Positions 46,992 through 56,358 of a stretch of DNA of 64,000 bases are shown piece after piece. Position numbers and translations under genes: made by a program. The stretch is from Pedobacter chinensis (lineage in GTDB: Bacteria > Bacteroidota > Bacteroidia > Sphingobacteriales > Sphingobacteriaceae): contig NZ_QPKV01000003.1 of the NCBI RefSeq assembly GCF_003339865.1, positions 930,001 through 994,000 of the forward strand, in the 5' to 3' direction. The first letter of the stretch is position 1, and each line of letters starts with the position of its first letter. The notes under the pieces are model-generated. The model did no database searches, was not told where the DNA came from, and was given only the letters and a program-made list of their open reading frames with translations.

Positions 46992-48140
46992 TTATAATGC
47001 GCTTAAATATAATTGTTTAAAGTCTTCTCTGCTGACTGGCTTTGGATTGTTTGGATGGGCGAAATCTGCAAAAGCCAGATCGGCAAGTGTTTCTATGTGT
47101 TCATTTTTAACGCCAATATCACTTAATTTATGCGGAATATTAACTTTAGTGTTTAAATCAAACAGATATTTTACCACTGCGTCTCCTGTTTCATCCTTCA
47201 ATGTCAGGGTACGGGCAATTTTGCTAAAACGATCTTCAAAACCAGCGATATTGAACTGCATTCCGTAAGGAATATTTACCGCATTTGCCAAACCATGATG
47301 CGTATCCAGAAGCGAAGAAAGCGGATGAGCCAGTGAATGTACTACACCCAGGCCCTTTTGAAATGCAATGGCACCCATCATAGATGCCATTAACATTTTG
47401 CTACGGCTTTCTAAATCTGGATTATTGGTCGCTTTTTCCAGTGAATCTTTGATCAGCGAAATACCTTCAAGCGCAATTCCATCGCACATTGGATGGAAAT
47501 TTTTTGCCAGATATGCTTCCATGTTGTGTGTTAAAGCATCCATTCCTGTTGCAGCGGTTATAAATGGGGGTAAATCCATTGTTAATTCCGGATCGGCGAA
47601 AACGATTTGTGCCATTAACTTTGGCGAAAATAAAATTTTTTTCTGATGCGTTTCATCATCAGCGATAATGGCGCTTCTTCCAACTTCACTGCCTGTTCCT
47701 GAAGTTGTTGGAATGGTAATAAAATGCGGTACATCATTGGTAACATAAATATCGCCACCAATCAAATCATCATATTTAAACAGATCTTCGCGATGATTGA
47801 TCCGAAGAACAATGGCTCTGGCTACATCTAAAGCTGCACCACCTCCAATACCAATAATACAATCACGATTGGTCGCATCCCAGGCATCGCCGCCTTTATA
47901 AACATCGCTTTTTACCGGGTTTTTGTGGATATCACTAAAAACCTCAACTGAAATGTTTTTGGTCTTTAAATCATCAACAATTTTTTTGAAAAATGGTAGT
48001 TGAGCAATGGTAGGATCGGTTACAATTAATGGCGCTTTTAAATTTTTTTTTTGTAAATAGGAAGGCAATTCCTTTATAGCACCTGCACCAAAACGAATAG
48101 TTGTTGGGAAATTAAACTGATGAATTTTATCGAATATCAT
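46992..48140 (-). CDS. Iron-containing alcohol dehydrogenase
   Basis: Type III metal-dependent alcohol dehydrogenase, 382 residues from ATG 48140 (MIFDKIHQFNFPTTIRFGAG). A longer frame to ATG 48167 reads into the tandem repeat and is rejected. NAD-binding IIGIGGGAALDVARA, TIPTTSGTGSEVG, metal ligands in MDALTHNMEAY and HSLAHPLSSLLDTHHGLAN. In the cluster it takes the place that the amine oxidase PuuB holds in the putrescine pathway, implying that the glutamylated substrate carries a hydroxyl rather than a second amine. Confidence 0.92.
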   Translation of the reverse strand: MIFDKIHQFNFPTTIRFGAGAIKELPSYLQKKNLKAPLIVTDPTIAQLPFFKKIVDDLKTKNISVEVFSDIHKNPVKSDVYKGGDAWDATNRDCIIGIGGGAALDVARAIVLRINHREDLFKYDDLIGGDIYVTNDVPHFITIPTTSGTGSEVGRSAIIADDETHQKKILFSPKLMAQIVFADPELTMDLPPFITAATGMDALTHNMEAYLAKNFHPMCDGIALEGISLIKDSLEKATNNPDLESRSKMLMASMMGAIAFQKGLGVVHSLAHPLSSLLDTHHGLANAVNIPYGMQFNIAGFEDRFSKIARTLTLKDETGDAVVKYLFDLNTKVNIPHKLSDIGVKNEHIETLADLAFADFAHPNNPKPVSREDFKQLYLSAL

Positions 48141-48144
48141 GTGA

Positions 48145-48616
48145 TTCTTATTTACCACCTTAGACATCTTGGAAAACCTAAGGCCAGTGTTTTTATTCTA
48201 TTGTTTTTATAATCTACTAAGGTTAACTTAGGTTTCTAAGGTGGTGGAAAACAAATATTAACTCAATTCTTATTTACCACCTTAGACATTTTGGAACACC
48301 TAAGGCCAGTGTTTTTATTCTATTGTTTTATAATCATACTAAGGTTAACTTAGGTTTCTAAGGTGATGGAAAACAAATATTAACTCAATTCTTATTTACC
48401 ACCTTAGACATCTTAGAACACCTAAGGCCAGTGTTTTTATTCTATTGTTTTATAATCTTGCTAGGGTTAACTTAGGTTTTAAAGGTGGTGGAAAACAATC
48501 TTAACTCAATTCTTATTTACCACCTTAGACATCTTAGAACACCTAAGGCCTGTGTTTTTATTCTATTGTTTTATAATCATACTAAGATTAACTTAGGTTT
48601 CTAAGGTGGTGGAAAA
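48145..48616. repeat. Four tandem 122-bp hairpin-forming units
   Basis: Units start at 48145, 48267, 48389 and 48510. Each begins with accaccttaga and ends with tctaaggtggt, its exact complement; inside lie aacctaag and cttaggtt, also complementary, so each unit can fold into one long hairpin. Units differ by only a few bases. The array separates the GS-like gene from the alcohol dehydrogenase, which are on the same strand. Confidence 0.92.
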
Positions 48617-48618
48617 CA

Positions 48619-49980
48619 CTATATTATTTCCAAATACCTTTTCAGTTCCCAATCGGTTACCACTTTTGCAAATTGTTTACATTCCCATGCTCTAGTCATG
48701 GCGAAATGTGCTACAAAATCAGCTCCGAGCAATTCTTTAGCCAAATCAGAGTTTTTCATCTTTTCTGTTGCCTCGAATAAATTACGGGATAAAACACCGT
48801 TGGATAAATCGGTGTAACCATTGCCTTTGGTAGCCGGTTGTTCCAATTTGAGTTTATTTTTCACACCGTACATCCCTGCGGCTAAACAAGCCGAAAGTGC
48901 CAGATAAGGATTAGTATCAGAACCAACAATCCGGGTTTCCAACCGGGTGGCCTTTTTACTTCCGGGCAAAGCTCTTAAAGCTGTTGTCCGGTTATCAATG
49001 CCCCAGGTTAGGGTTGTTGGTGCCCATGCACCTTCAACCAAACGTTTATAACTATTAATGGTTGGAGCAATCATAGGCAAAATATGAGGCAAACAGTGTA
49101 ACTGCCCCGCAATGTAACTTTTCATCGTTTCGCTCATTTTATTGCTGTCATGCTCATCGTAAAATAAGTTTTTAGTTTTGCCGGCATCCCATAAACTTTG
49201 ATGCACATGACCACTGCAACCAGGTAAATTTTCGTTGAACTTGGCCATAAAGGTGGCCAAAATGCCATGCTTGTAGGCAATTTCTTTAACCGATGTTTTA
49301 AATAAAATAGCCTGATCGGCAGCTTGCAAAATTGGTGCATACATGATTGCAGCCTCGTAAACGCCTGGTCCGGTTTCGGTATGTAAACCTTCAATTGGAA
49401 CATTAAATTTATTTAGCAAATCAAATAAATCTGTCATGAATTCATTTTTTAAGGTGCTCCTTAAAATAGAATAGCCAAACATCCCCGGCGTTAAAGGTTT
49501 TAAACCATTAAATCCTTTCTCTTGGGCTGATTCTGGTGTTTCAGCGAAGTTAAACCATTCAAATTCCTGTGAGAAAAATGGCGAGAAACCTTGATCTTCA
49601 CATGCTGTAGTTAGTTTTTTAAGCAACTGCCTTGGGCAAACATAATTAGGTTTTTCCCGGTCATCAATAAAATCTCCAAGGAAAAAAGGCACATCATTTT
49701 CCCAGGGAATTTTTCTGAATGTAGAAATATCGATTTTTACCTGCGCATCCGGATAACCCGTATGCCAGCCTGTATATGTTCCATTTTCGTAAGCGGTATC
49801 GGCTACATCCCAACCAAAGGTAACATCGCAGAAACCTAATCTTCCTTCTAAAAGGGTTGAGAATTTTTCTGCTGCAACATATTTCCCTCTTAATACACCA
49901 TCAATATCAGCAACAGCAAGTTTAACTTTCTGTGAGGGATGGTTTTTAACGTAATCCAGAATTTCTTTTGTAGTGTTCAT
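48619..49980 (-). CDS. Glutamine-synthetase-family gamma-glutamyl-amine ligase
   Basis: 453-residue GS-fold ligase. Conserved metal/ATP motifs: SQEFEWFNF, HTETGPGVYEAA, GCSGHVHQSLW, NSYKRLVEGAWAP, DNRTTALR and the RLETRIVGSDTNPYL segment. The Trp in EGAWAP and missing adenylylation tyrosine loop resemble PuuA/GlnA4-type ligases rather than true glutamine synthetase. Its start overlaps the permease stop by one base (TAATG), so uptake and ligation are coupled. Expected reaction: amine + Glu + ATP to gamma-glutamylamide. The amine is inferred as ethanolamine-like from the neighbouring alcohol dehydrogenase. Confidence 0.9.
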   Translation of the reverse strand: MNTTKEILDYVKNHPSQKVKLAVADIDGVLRGKYVAAEKFSTLLEGRLGFCDVTFGWDVADTAYENGTYTGWHTGYPDAQVKIDISTFRKIPWENDVPFFLGDFIDDREKPNYVCPRQLLKKLTTACEDQGFSPFFSQEFEWFNFAETPESAQEKGFNGLKPLTPGMFGYSILRSTLKNEFMTDLFDLLNKFNVPIEGLHTETGPGVYEAAIMYAPILQAADQAILFKTSVKEIAYKHGILATFMAKFNENLPGCSGHVHQSLWDAGKTKNLFYDEHDSNKMSETMKSYIAGQLHCLPHILPMIAPTINSYKRLVEGAWAPTTLTWGIDNRTTALRALPGSKKATRLETRIVGSDTNPYLALSACLAAGMYGVKNKLKLEQPATKGNGYTDLSNGVLSRNLFEATEKMKNSDLAKELLGADFVAHFAMTRAWECKQFAKVVTDWELKRYLEII

Positions 49981-51293
49981 TAATCTGCCTTTTTAAAAAT
50001 TTTGTATAAAAGAAATATGCCTAAAACAATGGCCGAATAAATCAATCCTAATTTAAGATTATAAATCAGCATTGCGATGAATGAACCGAAAGCAATTACC
50101 AATGCAAGAATTGGGAACAAGGGGTAAACCGGGACTTTAAAAGGCCGGTCCATTCCCGGCTCGTGCTTGCGCAATATCATCACTGAAACCATGGAGATGA
50201 TATATAAAGTAAGTGCTCCAAAAACTGAAATCACAATAATATCGCCCGTTTTTCCGGTCAACAAAGCAATAATACCAATGACCATGTTACCTACTAAAGC
50301 ATTGGCAGGAGTTTGAAATTTAGGCGATATTTTGCCTAAAACCGCCGGAATACTTTTTACTCTGCCCATTTCGTAGGTAGAGCGGCCAGCAGCTAAAACC
50401 AGACCATGAAAAGAAGCAACCAAGCCAAACAAACCAACCGTGATGAGTAAATGATACATTAAATGGTTGTCGCCGGTAATCATAGAAAGTGCTAAAGGCA
50501 AAGGTGAATCAGATGTTTCGCCAGATTTGCCGTTTTTATAAACAATGGCCTCCCAACCACCAATGCCAATGGCTGAAATGAACACCAATACGCAAAGCAC
50601 AACCAGTGTAAAAATTGCCCACCCAAATCCCTTGCTAATATCTTTCTGTGGGTTTTTAGTTTCTTCGGCAACATTGGCCACACCCTCAATTCCTAAAAAG
50701 AACCAAATAGCAAAGGGAATTGCGGCAAAAACACCATTCCATCCATTAGGGAAATTGTTGTGAACCAGGTTTTCTGCCTGGAATTTAGGTAGTGTAATTC
50801 CTGAAAATAGGAGTAATTCACCAACCGCTAAAACAGTTATAATGACTTCAAAAGATGCCGCAGCTTTTACACCATAAATATTCAAAGCCGTAAAAACAAA
50901 ATAAACAGCAATGGCACTGGTTAAAATTGGAACTTCCGGGAAAAAGGCATTGAAATAAGCACCTATGGCAAAAGCAATTGCTGGCGGAGCAAAAATAAAC
51001 TCAACCATTTGTGCAATTCCAGCAATAAAACCCCAGTTTTTCCCCAGCGCTTTATTTGCATAATCGAAAACCCCGCCAGCTTTGGGAATAGCGCAAGCCA
51101 ATTCTGCGTAGCTGAAACTAAAGGTTACATACATGGCCATAATGGTAATTGTGGCAATTGCCATTCCTAAAGTTCCGCCTTTTTCCAGGCCGAGGTTCCA
51201 ACCGAAATACATACCGGAGATTACATAGCCAACTCCTAAACCCCATAACATGAATGGGGTAAGGGTCTTTTTCAAGCCTTCTGTTTGTGCCAT
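49980..51293 (-). CDS. APC-family permease (ethanolamine permease-like)
   Basis: 437-residue amino acid-polyamine-organocation transporter with about twelve helices. The N-terminal stretch MLWGLGVGYVISGMYFGWNL and IYGVKAAASFEVIITVLAVG recall the ethanolamine permease (EAT) subgroup; PuuP-like putrescine transport is the alternative. It is first in the reverse-strand cluster and directly coupled to the GS-like ligase. Ends in a lysine-rich tail. Confidence 0.88.
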   Translation of the reverse strand: MAQTEGLKKTLTPFMLWGLGVGYVISGMYFGWNLGLEKGGTLGMAIATITIMAMYVTFSFSYAELACAIPKAGGVFDYANKALGKNWGFIAGIAQMVEFIFAPPAIAFAIGAYFNAFFPEVPILTSAIAVYFVFTALNIYGVKAAASFEVIITVLAVGELLLFSGITLPKFQAENLVHNNFPNGWNGVFAAIPFAIWFFLGIEGVANVAEETKNPQKDISKGFGWAIFTLVVLCVLVFISAIGIGGWEAIVYKNGKSGETSDSPLPLALSMITGDNHLMYHLLITVGLFGLVASFHGLVLAAGRSTYEMGRVKSIPAVLGKISPKFQTPANALVGNMVIGIIALLTGKTGDIIVISVFGALTLYIISMVSVMILRKHEPGMDRPFKVPVYPLFPILALVIAFGSFIAMLIYNLKLGLIYSAIVLGIFLLYKIFKKAD

Positions 51294-51536
51294 CTTAAAG
51301 ATTTATCGCAAAAATTAAATAGAATAATTCATCTGCCCGGAATGATCATCACTATTCGGTTTGGTTGTTTAATGTAGCAATTTTTATTCTTTTTAAATCA
51401 AGTGTAACTCAATCTAATTGGTTCAAAGAATAAAAATGTTTAAAGGAATATCCGTCTGGCAGTTTAAAAGTACTATATGTATTAAGAGATTTTGAGCTTT
51501 ATTCCAATTTATTATCTTGCAGTATAATTTCATTTT

Positions 51537-53609
51537 ATGTTAGAAAATACGCTCAGGCCATCTGATCATTTCAGGAAAACGGCCATCAAATCGGTATGGG
51601 CAATAGCCTTATTTGTTTTTACCTACATTTTTTTGATTATTTTATCCATTTCACTAACTATTGTTTGCGCCTATTTGGGCATAAAATTGATTGGAGTCTA
51701 CGCCTCAACTATTACCCTGATCCTAGGCGTTGGATTGATTGGCTTTGGATTTTTGATTCTGTTTTTTCTCATCAAGTTTATGTTCAAAAGCAATAAAATT
51801 GATCGCTCGCATTTGGTGGAAGTGACAAGAGCGCAAGAACCTGGTTTGTTTAAAATGATTGATGAGATTGTAGAAACAGTGCAAACTGATTTTCCGAAAA
51901 AGGTTTATTTTTCTGTGGAGGTAAATGCAGCTGTATTTTATGATTCAAATTTTTGGAGCATGTTTTTTCCAATTCGCAAGAACCTTCAAATAGGAGTTGG
52001 CTTAATCAACACCACTACAACCGACGAGCTTCGGGCAATATTGGCTCATGAATTTGGACATTTTTCTCAAAAGAGCATGAAGGTTGGCAGTTACGTTTAT
52101 AATGTAAACCGAATCATTCATGATATTTTGTATGATAATGAGGGTTACGATAAAGTAACGAGAAATATTGCCGGTTCCAGTTCTTATTTTGGGATTTTTG
52201 TGCTTGCATCTGACAAAATAATCGGTTTAATGCAGCATGTTTTAGTGGGCGTTTATAATATCCTGAACGCAAATTACTCAAAGCTTTCGCATGAAATGGA
52301 ATTCCATGCCGATGCTGTAGCCGCTCAAACTGTGGGCTCGAAACCTTTGATAGATTCACTTTTACGCATGCAGCTCGCCAATCAGGCTTTGGATACCGTA
52401 CTGAGTTATTATGATCGAAAAATTGAAGCTTGTATTAAAACCACTAACGTATTTCCTCAACAATTGCTGGCCATGAATTTTTTGGCAAAATTAAATAAGC
52501 TGCCTTATCAGGATGAGTTTCCTCAGGTGGATCTCAGGTATTACAACAGGTTTAATAAATCAAAACTGAGCTTTAGTCATGAGTATTCCTCTCATCCGGA
52601 AACTGAAACCCGCATAGCTAAATTAGAAGAATTAAATATTCCTTTAAGAAATCATCAGGTTGGTGTCGCGATGGATTTATTGACTCGAAAAGACGAAATA
52701 GCCGCTCAACTCACACATACCATGTTCTCAAGGGTAAATTATGCCCAAAATCCGGTTGATCAGGATGAGGCTGACTTTGAAGTCGATTTTATAAGTCAGG
52801 TAAAACAAAATTCCTATCCAGAGTTATTCAATGATTATTTCGATTATAGAAATCCATTTTTTAACTATACTGAACTTGATTTTGAGAAACCGGTTTCTAA
52901 TCCTGAAATGGAAACAGATCAATTGTTTAGCGATGATCATTTGAGTTTGATTTATGAGTTAAATGCCCTTGAAGCTGATTGGACAACCATAGATAGGATA
53001 GACTCAGGTCTGATTAATTCTAAGACATTTAATTATAACGGACAAAAATATTCGAAAGGCGATTGCAGGGCAATGATTGAATATTTAAACACAGAGATAC
53101 AAACAAAAAAGCAGCAGCTTGATGATCTTGATATTAAAATTTTCGAATATTTTCATTTTCTGGCCAAAGAGCAAAATGCAGATCATGAATTTGAAAAGAT
53201 CGCCTTGTGGTATAAACAGATAGCTGATAAATTTGCGGCTCAACAAATTATTTATGCTGATTTAGTGAACTCAACCTCGTTCATGCACACCACCACACCT
53301 TTTGAAATGATCAAAAAGAAAATGATAACCGTTAAAAAAGAAGAGAAAAAATTTAAAGAGTGTATTGTTTCTATTCTTAATGATAAAGATTTTGAGGAAG
53401 TTATTTCAGCAGAGGTAAAGGCACGTTTCGAAGAATATTTAAAATTTGAATATAAATATTTCGGCGCTGATTTATATTTTGATGAGGAACTGAAAGTGCT
53501 GTTTACCGCCATGGCAGATTTTGCCGATCTTATTTCTGAAACACATTTCGGAGCCAAGAAAAAACTGCTGGAATTTGAAGCTGGGTTAGTGATTCCGGTT
53601 TTGAATTAA
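51537..53609 (+). CDS. M48-family membrane zinc metallopeptidase
   Basis: 690 residues. Two membrane helices near 20-48 and 52-78, then the zinc motif HEFGH at about 171-175 with the third ligand likely in HEMEFHADAVAA. The HtpX/Oma1-like catalytic core extends to about 330 (SSHPETETRIAKLEEL). The C-terminal half (350-690) is helical and charged with no family recognised. It probably degrades misfolded or damaged membrane proteins. Transcribed alone. Confidence 0.88.
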   Translation: MLENTLRPSDHFRKTAIKSVWAIALFVFTYIFLIILSISLTIVCAYLGIKLIGVYASTITLILGVGLIGFGFLILFFLIKFMFKSNKIDRSHLVEVTRAQEPGLFKMIDEIVETVQTDFPKKVYFSVEVNAAVFYDSNFWSMFFPIRKNLQIGVGLINTTTTDELRAILAHEFGHFSQKSMKVGSYVYNVNRIIHDILYDNEGYDKVTRNIAGSSSYFGIFVLASDKIIGLMQHVLVGVYNILNANYSKLSHEMEFHADAVAAQTVGSKPLIDSLLRMQLANQALDTVLSYYDRKIEACIKTTNVFPQQLLAMNFLAKLNKLPYQDEFPQVDLRYYNRFNKSKLSFSHEYSSHPETETRIAKLEELNIPLRNHQVGVAMDLLTRKDEIAAQLTHTMFSRVNYAQNPVDQDEADFEVDFISQVKQNSYPELFNDYFDYRNPFFNYTELDFEKPVSNPEMETDQLFSDDHLSLIYELNALEADWTTIDRIDSGLINSKTFNYNGQKYSKGDCRAMIEYLNTEIQTKKQQLDDLDIKIFEYFHFLAKEQNADHEFEKIALWYKQIADKFAAQQIIYADLVNSTSFMHTTTPFEMIKKKMITVKKEEKKFKECIVSILNDKDFEEVISAEVKARFEEYLKFEYKYFGADLYFDEELKVLFTAMADFADLISETHFGAKKKLLEFEAGLVIPVLN

Positions 53610-53620
53610 ATATGAAAGAA

Positions 53621-53743
53621 GGTGTTCAAAAAGCCTCGTTTAGTCGTCATCTCCAAATGATCAGGAATCTTAAAGCAGTATTATTGCTGCTATTAAGGGG
53701 ATTTACATTTTCATGGGACTAACGAGTAGACTTTTTGAACACC
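53621..53743. repeat. 123-bp inverted-repeat element after the peptidase gene
   Basis: Terminal arms ggtgttcaaaaag (53621-53633) and its perfect complement (53731-53743), extended inward by ctcgtttagtc / gactaacgag. The interior has no ORF. It starts 12 bases after the stop codon, so it may be a long terminator or a decayed MITE. The rest of this gap up to 53975 shows no feature. Confidence 0.55.
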
Positions 53744-53975
53744 TCTTTTAAAAAAAGGATCAATGCAAATCCTGGTTTTATTGAAAACCTGGCTGTCTCT
53801 TGTATTCTTTTGCAGTGTTATAGTACCAAAAAGCGAGAGTAGAAAGGCAAAGGCATAAAAACCTTTTTCACTGGGCAAAAGGTTATATGAAAAGTATTGC
53901 GGGTTTTGTTTTCCTAAAAAAGTCAAACAAAATTCTATCTTTCGCATTATAGCAGTATAATCTTATATTAGTTAC

Positions 53976-55466
53976 ATGCAAACACTGCTTACTTCTGCAC
54001 AAATGCGCAAGGCTGATGAGTTTGCCATTGCCAATTTACCTATTGCCTCTATTGATTTGATGGAAAAAGCTGCACGCGCTTTTGTTCAAAGTTTTCTGAG
54101 AGACGAATTTGACACCAATAAAAGCATTGCTGTTTTTTGTGGTAAAGGAAATAATGGCGGAGATGGCCTGGCTATTGCCCATTTGCTTTTGAACAATGGA
54201 TGTGAAAATATCAAGGTTTATATCATCAATTTTAGCGATAAGCAAAGTGACGATTTCTCGATTAACCTGCAACGTTTGGACGAATCTCGCTGTAAAAAGA
54301 TCGTAATTAACAATGCTGCAGAGTTAAAAAATGTGAAAGCAGATATCATTATTGATGCCATTTTGGGATCAGGCTTAAATAAACCTTTAGAAGGCGATTA
54401 TGCTGATTTAGTTAAGTACATCAATAAATTAAATAAGAAAATTTATGCGGTTGATGTGCCAACTGGTTTTCCTGCTGAAGGAGAAATACCAGCCAATTAC
54501 AATGGTATCAAAGCATATAAAACCGTTAGCTTTCAACGTCCGAAAATAAATTTTTTCTTTCCTGAATCGGCACTGGCTACCGAAACTTATGAGGTAACTG
54601 ACATTGGACTTGATGAAGAGTTTATTCAAAAACAAGATGCCGATTTTTATTTGACAGAAGAAAGTGATATTCAACAGCTTCTGAAACCCAGAAAATTATT
54701 TAGCCATAAAGGAACTTATGGTCATGCACTGATTATTGCAGGCAATACCGATACAATGGGCGCAGCCTTACTTTCTTCAATGGCATGTTTACAGGCTGGT
54801 GCCGGGTTAACCACTGCTTGTATTCCACAAAGTGGTTTGATTGCTTTAAACACAAGCTTGCCCGAAGTAATGGCTTTACCAAGAGATGAATATACCAGAA
54901 TAGAAAACCCCGCTAAATTTCAGGCAATTGCAGTTGGACCTGGATTAGGAATTTCTTCCGAAAACGAAAAGTTGTTAGAAAGTTTAATTTCAACAGATCA
55001 GCCATTGATTATTGATGCCGATGCGTTAAATATTTTAGCAGAAAGGATTGACTTAATTGATAAACTTTCTGAAAACACCATTCTTACCCCGCACATGAAA
55101 GAGTTCGATCGTTTATTTGGAGAGCACAATGATTGGTGGGATAGGGTTCAAACTGCTAAAGAGCAATCTAAAAGACTAAAAATCGTCATCATTTTGAAAA
55201 ACCAATTTACCTTCATTTGCCTGCCAACCGGGAAATGTTATATCAATCCTACAGGAAATCCGGCAATGGCACAAGGTGGTATGGGTGATATACTGACGGG
55301 AATAATTGCGGCATTCGTTGCTCAAAGATATTCAGCTGTGCATGCTGCAATATTAGCTTGTTTTTTTCATGGAAAAGCAGGCGATTATTTAGCCCGGGGA
55401 AGTTTTGTGGTAACAGCATCGGAAGTTGCAAAACAAGTTTCGAAAGAAATTAATATGTTTAGTTGA
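53976..55466 (+). CDS. nnr: Bifunctional NAD(P)H-hydrate epimerase / ADP-dependent dehydratase
   Basis: Repairs hydrated NADH/NADPH. N-terminal YjeF_N epimerase domain (about 1-215; SAQMRKADEFAI, FCGKGNNGGDGLAIAHLL, DAILGSGLNKPL, VDVPTGFPAEGE). C-terminal dehydratase of ribokinase fold (about 225-495; HKGTYGHALIIAGNTDTMGA, AVGPGLGI, DADALNIL, LTPHMKEFDRL, and catalytic GGMGDILTGIIAA). 496 residues, full length for the fused form. Confidence 0.95.
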   Translation: MQTLLTSAQMRKADEFAIANLPIASIDLMEKAARAFVQSFLRDEFDTNKSIAVFCGKGNNGGDGLAIAHLLLNNGCENIKVYIINFSDKQSDDFSINLQRLDESRCKKIVINNAAELKNVKADIIIDAILGSGLNKPLEGDYADLVKYINKLNKKIYAVDVPTGFPAEGEIPANYNGIKAYKTVSFQRPKINFFFPESALATETYEVTDIGLDEEFIQKQDADFYLTEESDIQQLLKPRKLFSHKGTYGHALIIAGNTDTMGAALLSSMACLQAGAGLTTACIPQSGLIALNTSLPEVMALPRDEYTRIENPAKFQAIAVGPGLGISSENEKLLESLISTDQPLIIDADALNILAERIDLIDKLSENTILTPHMKEFDRLFGEHNDWWDRVQTAKEQSKRLKIVIILKNQFTFICLPTGKCYINPTGNPAMAQGGMGDILTGIIAAFVAQRYSAVHAAILACFFHGKAGDYLARGSFVVTASEVAKQVSKEINMFS

Positions 55467-55563
55467 AGTTAAACCTTCTGAAAATATCTATTGTTATTTA
55501 CAATACCCTGGTTTACCAACAACAATAAATAACATTAATTTAATCAATCAGCTAAAAATTACA

Positions 55564-56265
55564 ATGGAAAAAAGAGAGTATACGCTTAATGAACTGATTC
55601 AGGAATCGGCAGAGAACCCAAATGAGAATGATTTTTTTGAATTGGAAAAACCAGCCATGCTGGAAGTGAATTTAAAGAATCAAAAAATAATGGCTAAAGC
55701 AGGCACTATGGTTGCTTATATTGGTAACATTGATTTTAAAAGAGAAGGTTTATTGAGTAAAGGCTTAGGAGGTTTATTAAAAAAAGCAATTTCTGGCGAA
55801 GGAACATCATTAATGCATGCCACAGGAACAGGCAAACTTTATTTGGCTGATGAAGGAAAGAAGGTCAAAATTATCAAACTCCAAAACGAATCTGTTTTTG
55901 TTAACGGCAATGATATTTTGGCCCTGGAGGGTAGCATTAAAAATGAAATTAAAATGCTTAAAAGTGTAGCAGGAATGTTAAGCGGCGGTTTATTTCAGGT
56001 AAGATTATCTGGCAGTGGATACATTGCCATTACAACACATGGCGAACCTATTTTATTAAGGGTAAGTGCTAATCAGCCTGTATATACCGATCCAAATGCT
56101 ACTGTGGCCTGGTCAGAAAATTTATCGCCGAACATTAAAACGAATTTAACTTTTGGTTCTTTCATTGGGAGAGGAAGTGGCGAATCTTTTCAGCTGGAGT
56201 TTTTCGGCGAGGGATGGGTTTTGGTACAGCCTTACGAAGAAGTTAAGTATGCGGCAAAATCATAA
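55564..56265 (+). CDS. AIM24 family protein
   Basis: 233 residues from ATG 55564 (MEKREYTLNELIQE); an upstream in-frame ATG at 55426 overlaps nnr and adds no family sequence. The beta-rich body with MLEVNLKNQKIMAKAGTMVA, GLLKKAISGEG, GTGKLYLADEGKKVKII and FFGEGWVLVQPYEEV matches the AIM24/TIGR00266 double-psi-like sandwich. Molecular role of bacterial AIM24 is not known. Terminates convergently with the anti-sigma gene. Confidence 0.85.
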   Translation: MEKREYTLNELIQESAENPNENDFFELEKPAMLEVNLKNQKIMAKAGTMVAYIGNIDFKREGLLSKGLGGLLKKAISGEGTSLMHATGTGKLYLADEGKKVKIIKLQNESVFVNGNDILALEGSIKNEIKMLKSVAGMLSGGLFQVRLSGSGYIAITTHGEPILLRVSANQPVYTDPNATVAWSENLSPNIKTNLTFGSFIGRGSGESFQLEFFGEGWVLVQPYEEVKYAAKS

Positions 56266-56305
56266 GGAACTAAACTCAATAACATTTACAATCCTTAAGA
56301 AATAA

Positions 56306-56337
56306 AAAAATCCTGATAATTATAATTACCGGGATTT
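56306..56337. terminator. Bidirectional hairpin between AIM24 and anti-sigma genes
   Basis: Stem aaatcctgataatt / aattaccgggattt with two wobble or mismatch positions and flanking A/T runs. Confidence 0.65.
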
Positions 56338-56358
56338 CTAAATTTTTTCGGCTAATTT

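Noticed and set aside
48141..48167. Upstream ATG for the iron alcohol dehydrogenase
   Set aside because: The added residues are encoded by the tandem repeat; ATG 48140 matches the usual family N-terminus.
48145..48616. CRISPR-like array or IS ends
   Set aside because: Four near-identical 122-bp units without spacers, ORF or target duplications; this is a plain hairpin tandem repeat.
44770..51293. Plain putrescine (Puu) pathway
   Set aside because: No PuuB-type amine oxidase is present; an alcohol dehydrogenase occupies that role, which favours a hydroxyl-bearing amine. Not fully excluded, since PuuB could be encoded elsewhere.
53711..53947. 78-codon reverse frame upstream of nnr
   Set aside because: No domain or signal, overlaps the inverted-repeat element, and has no supporting context.
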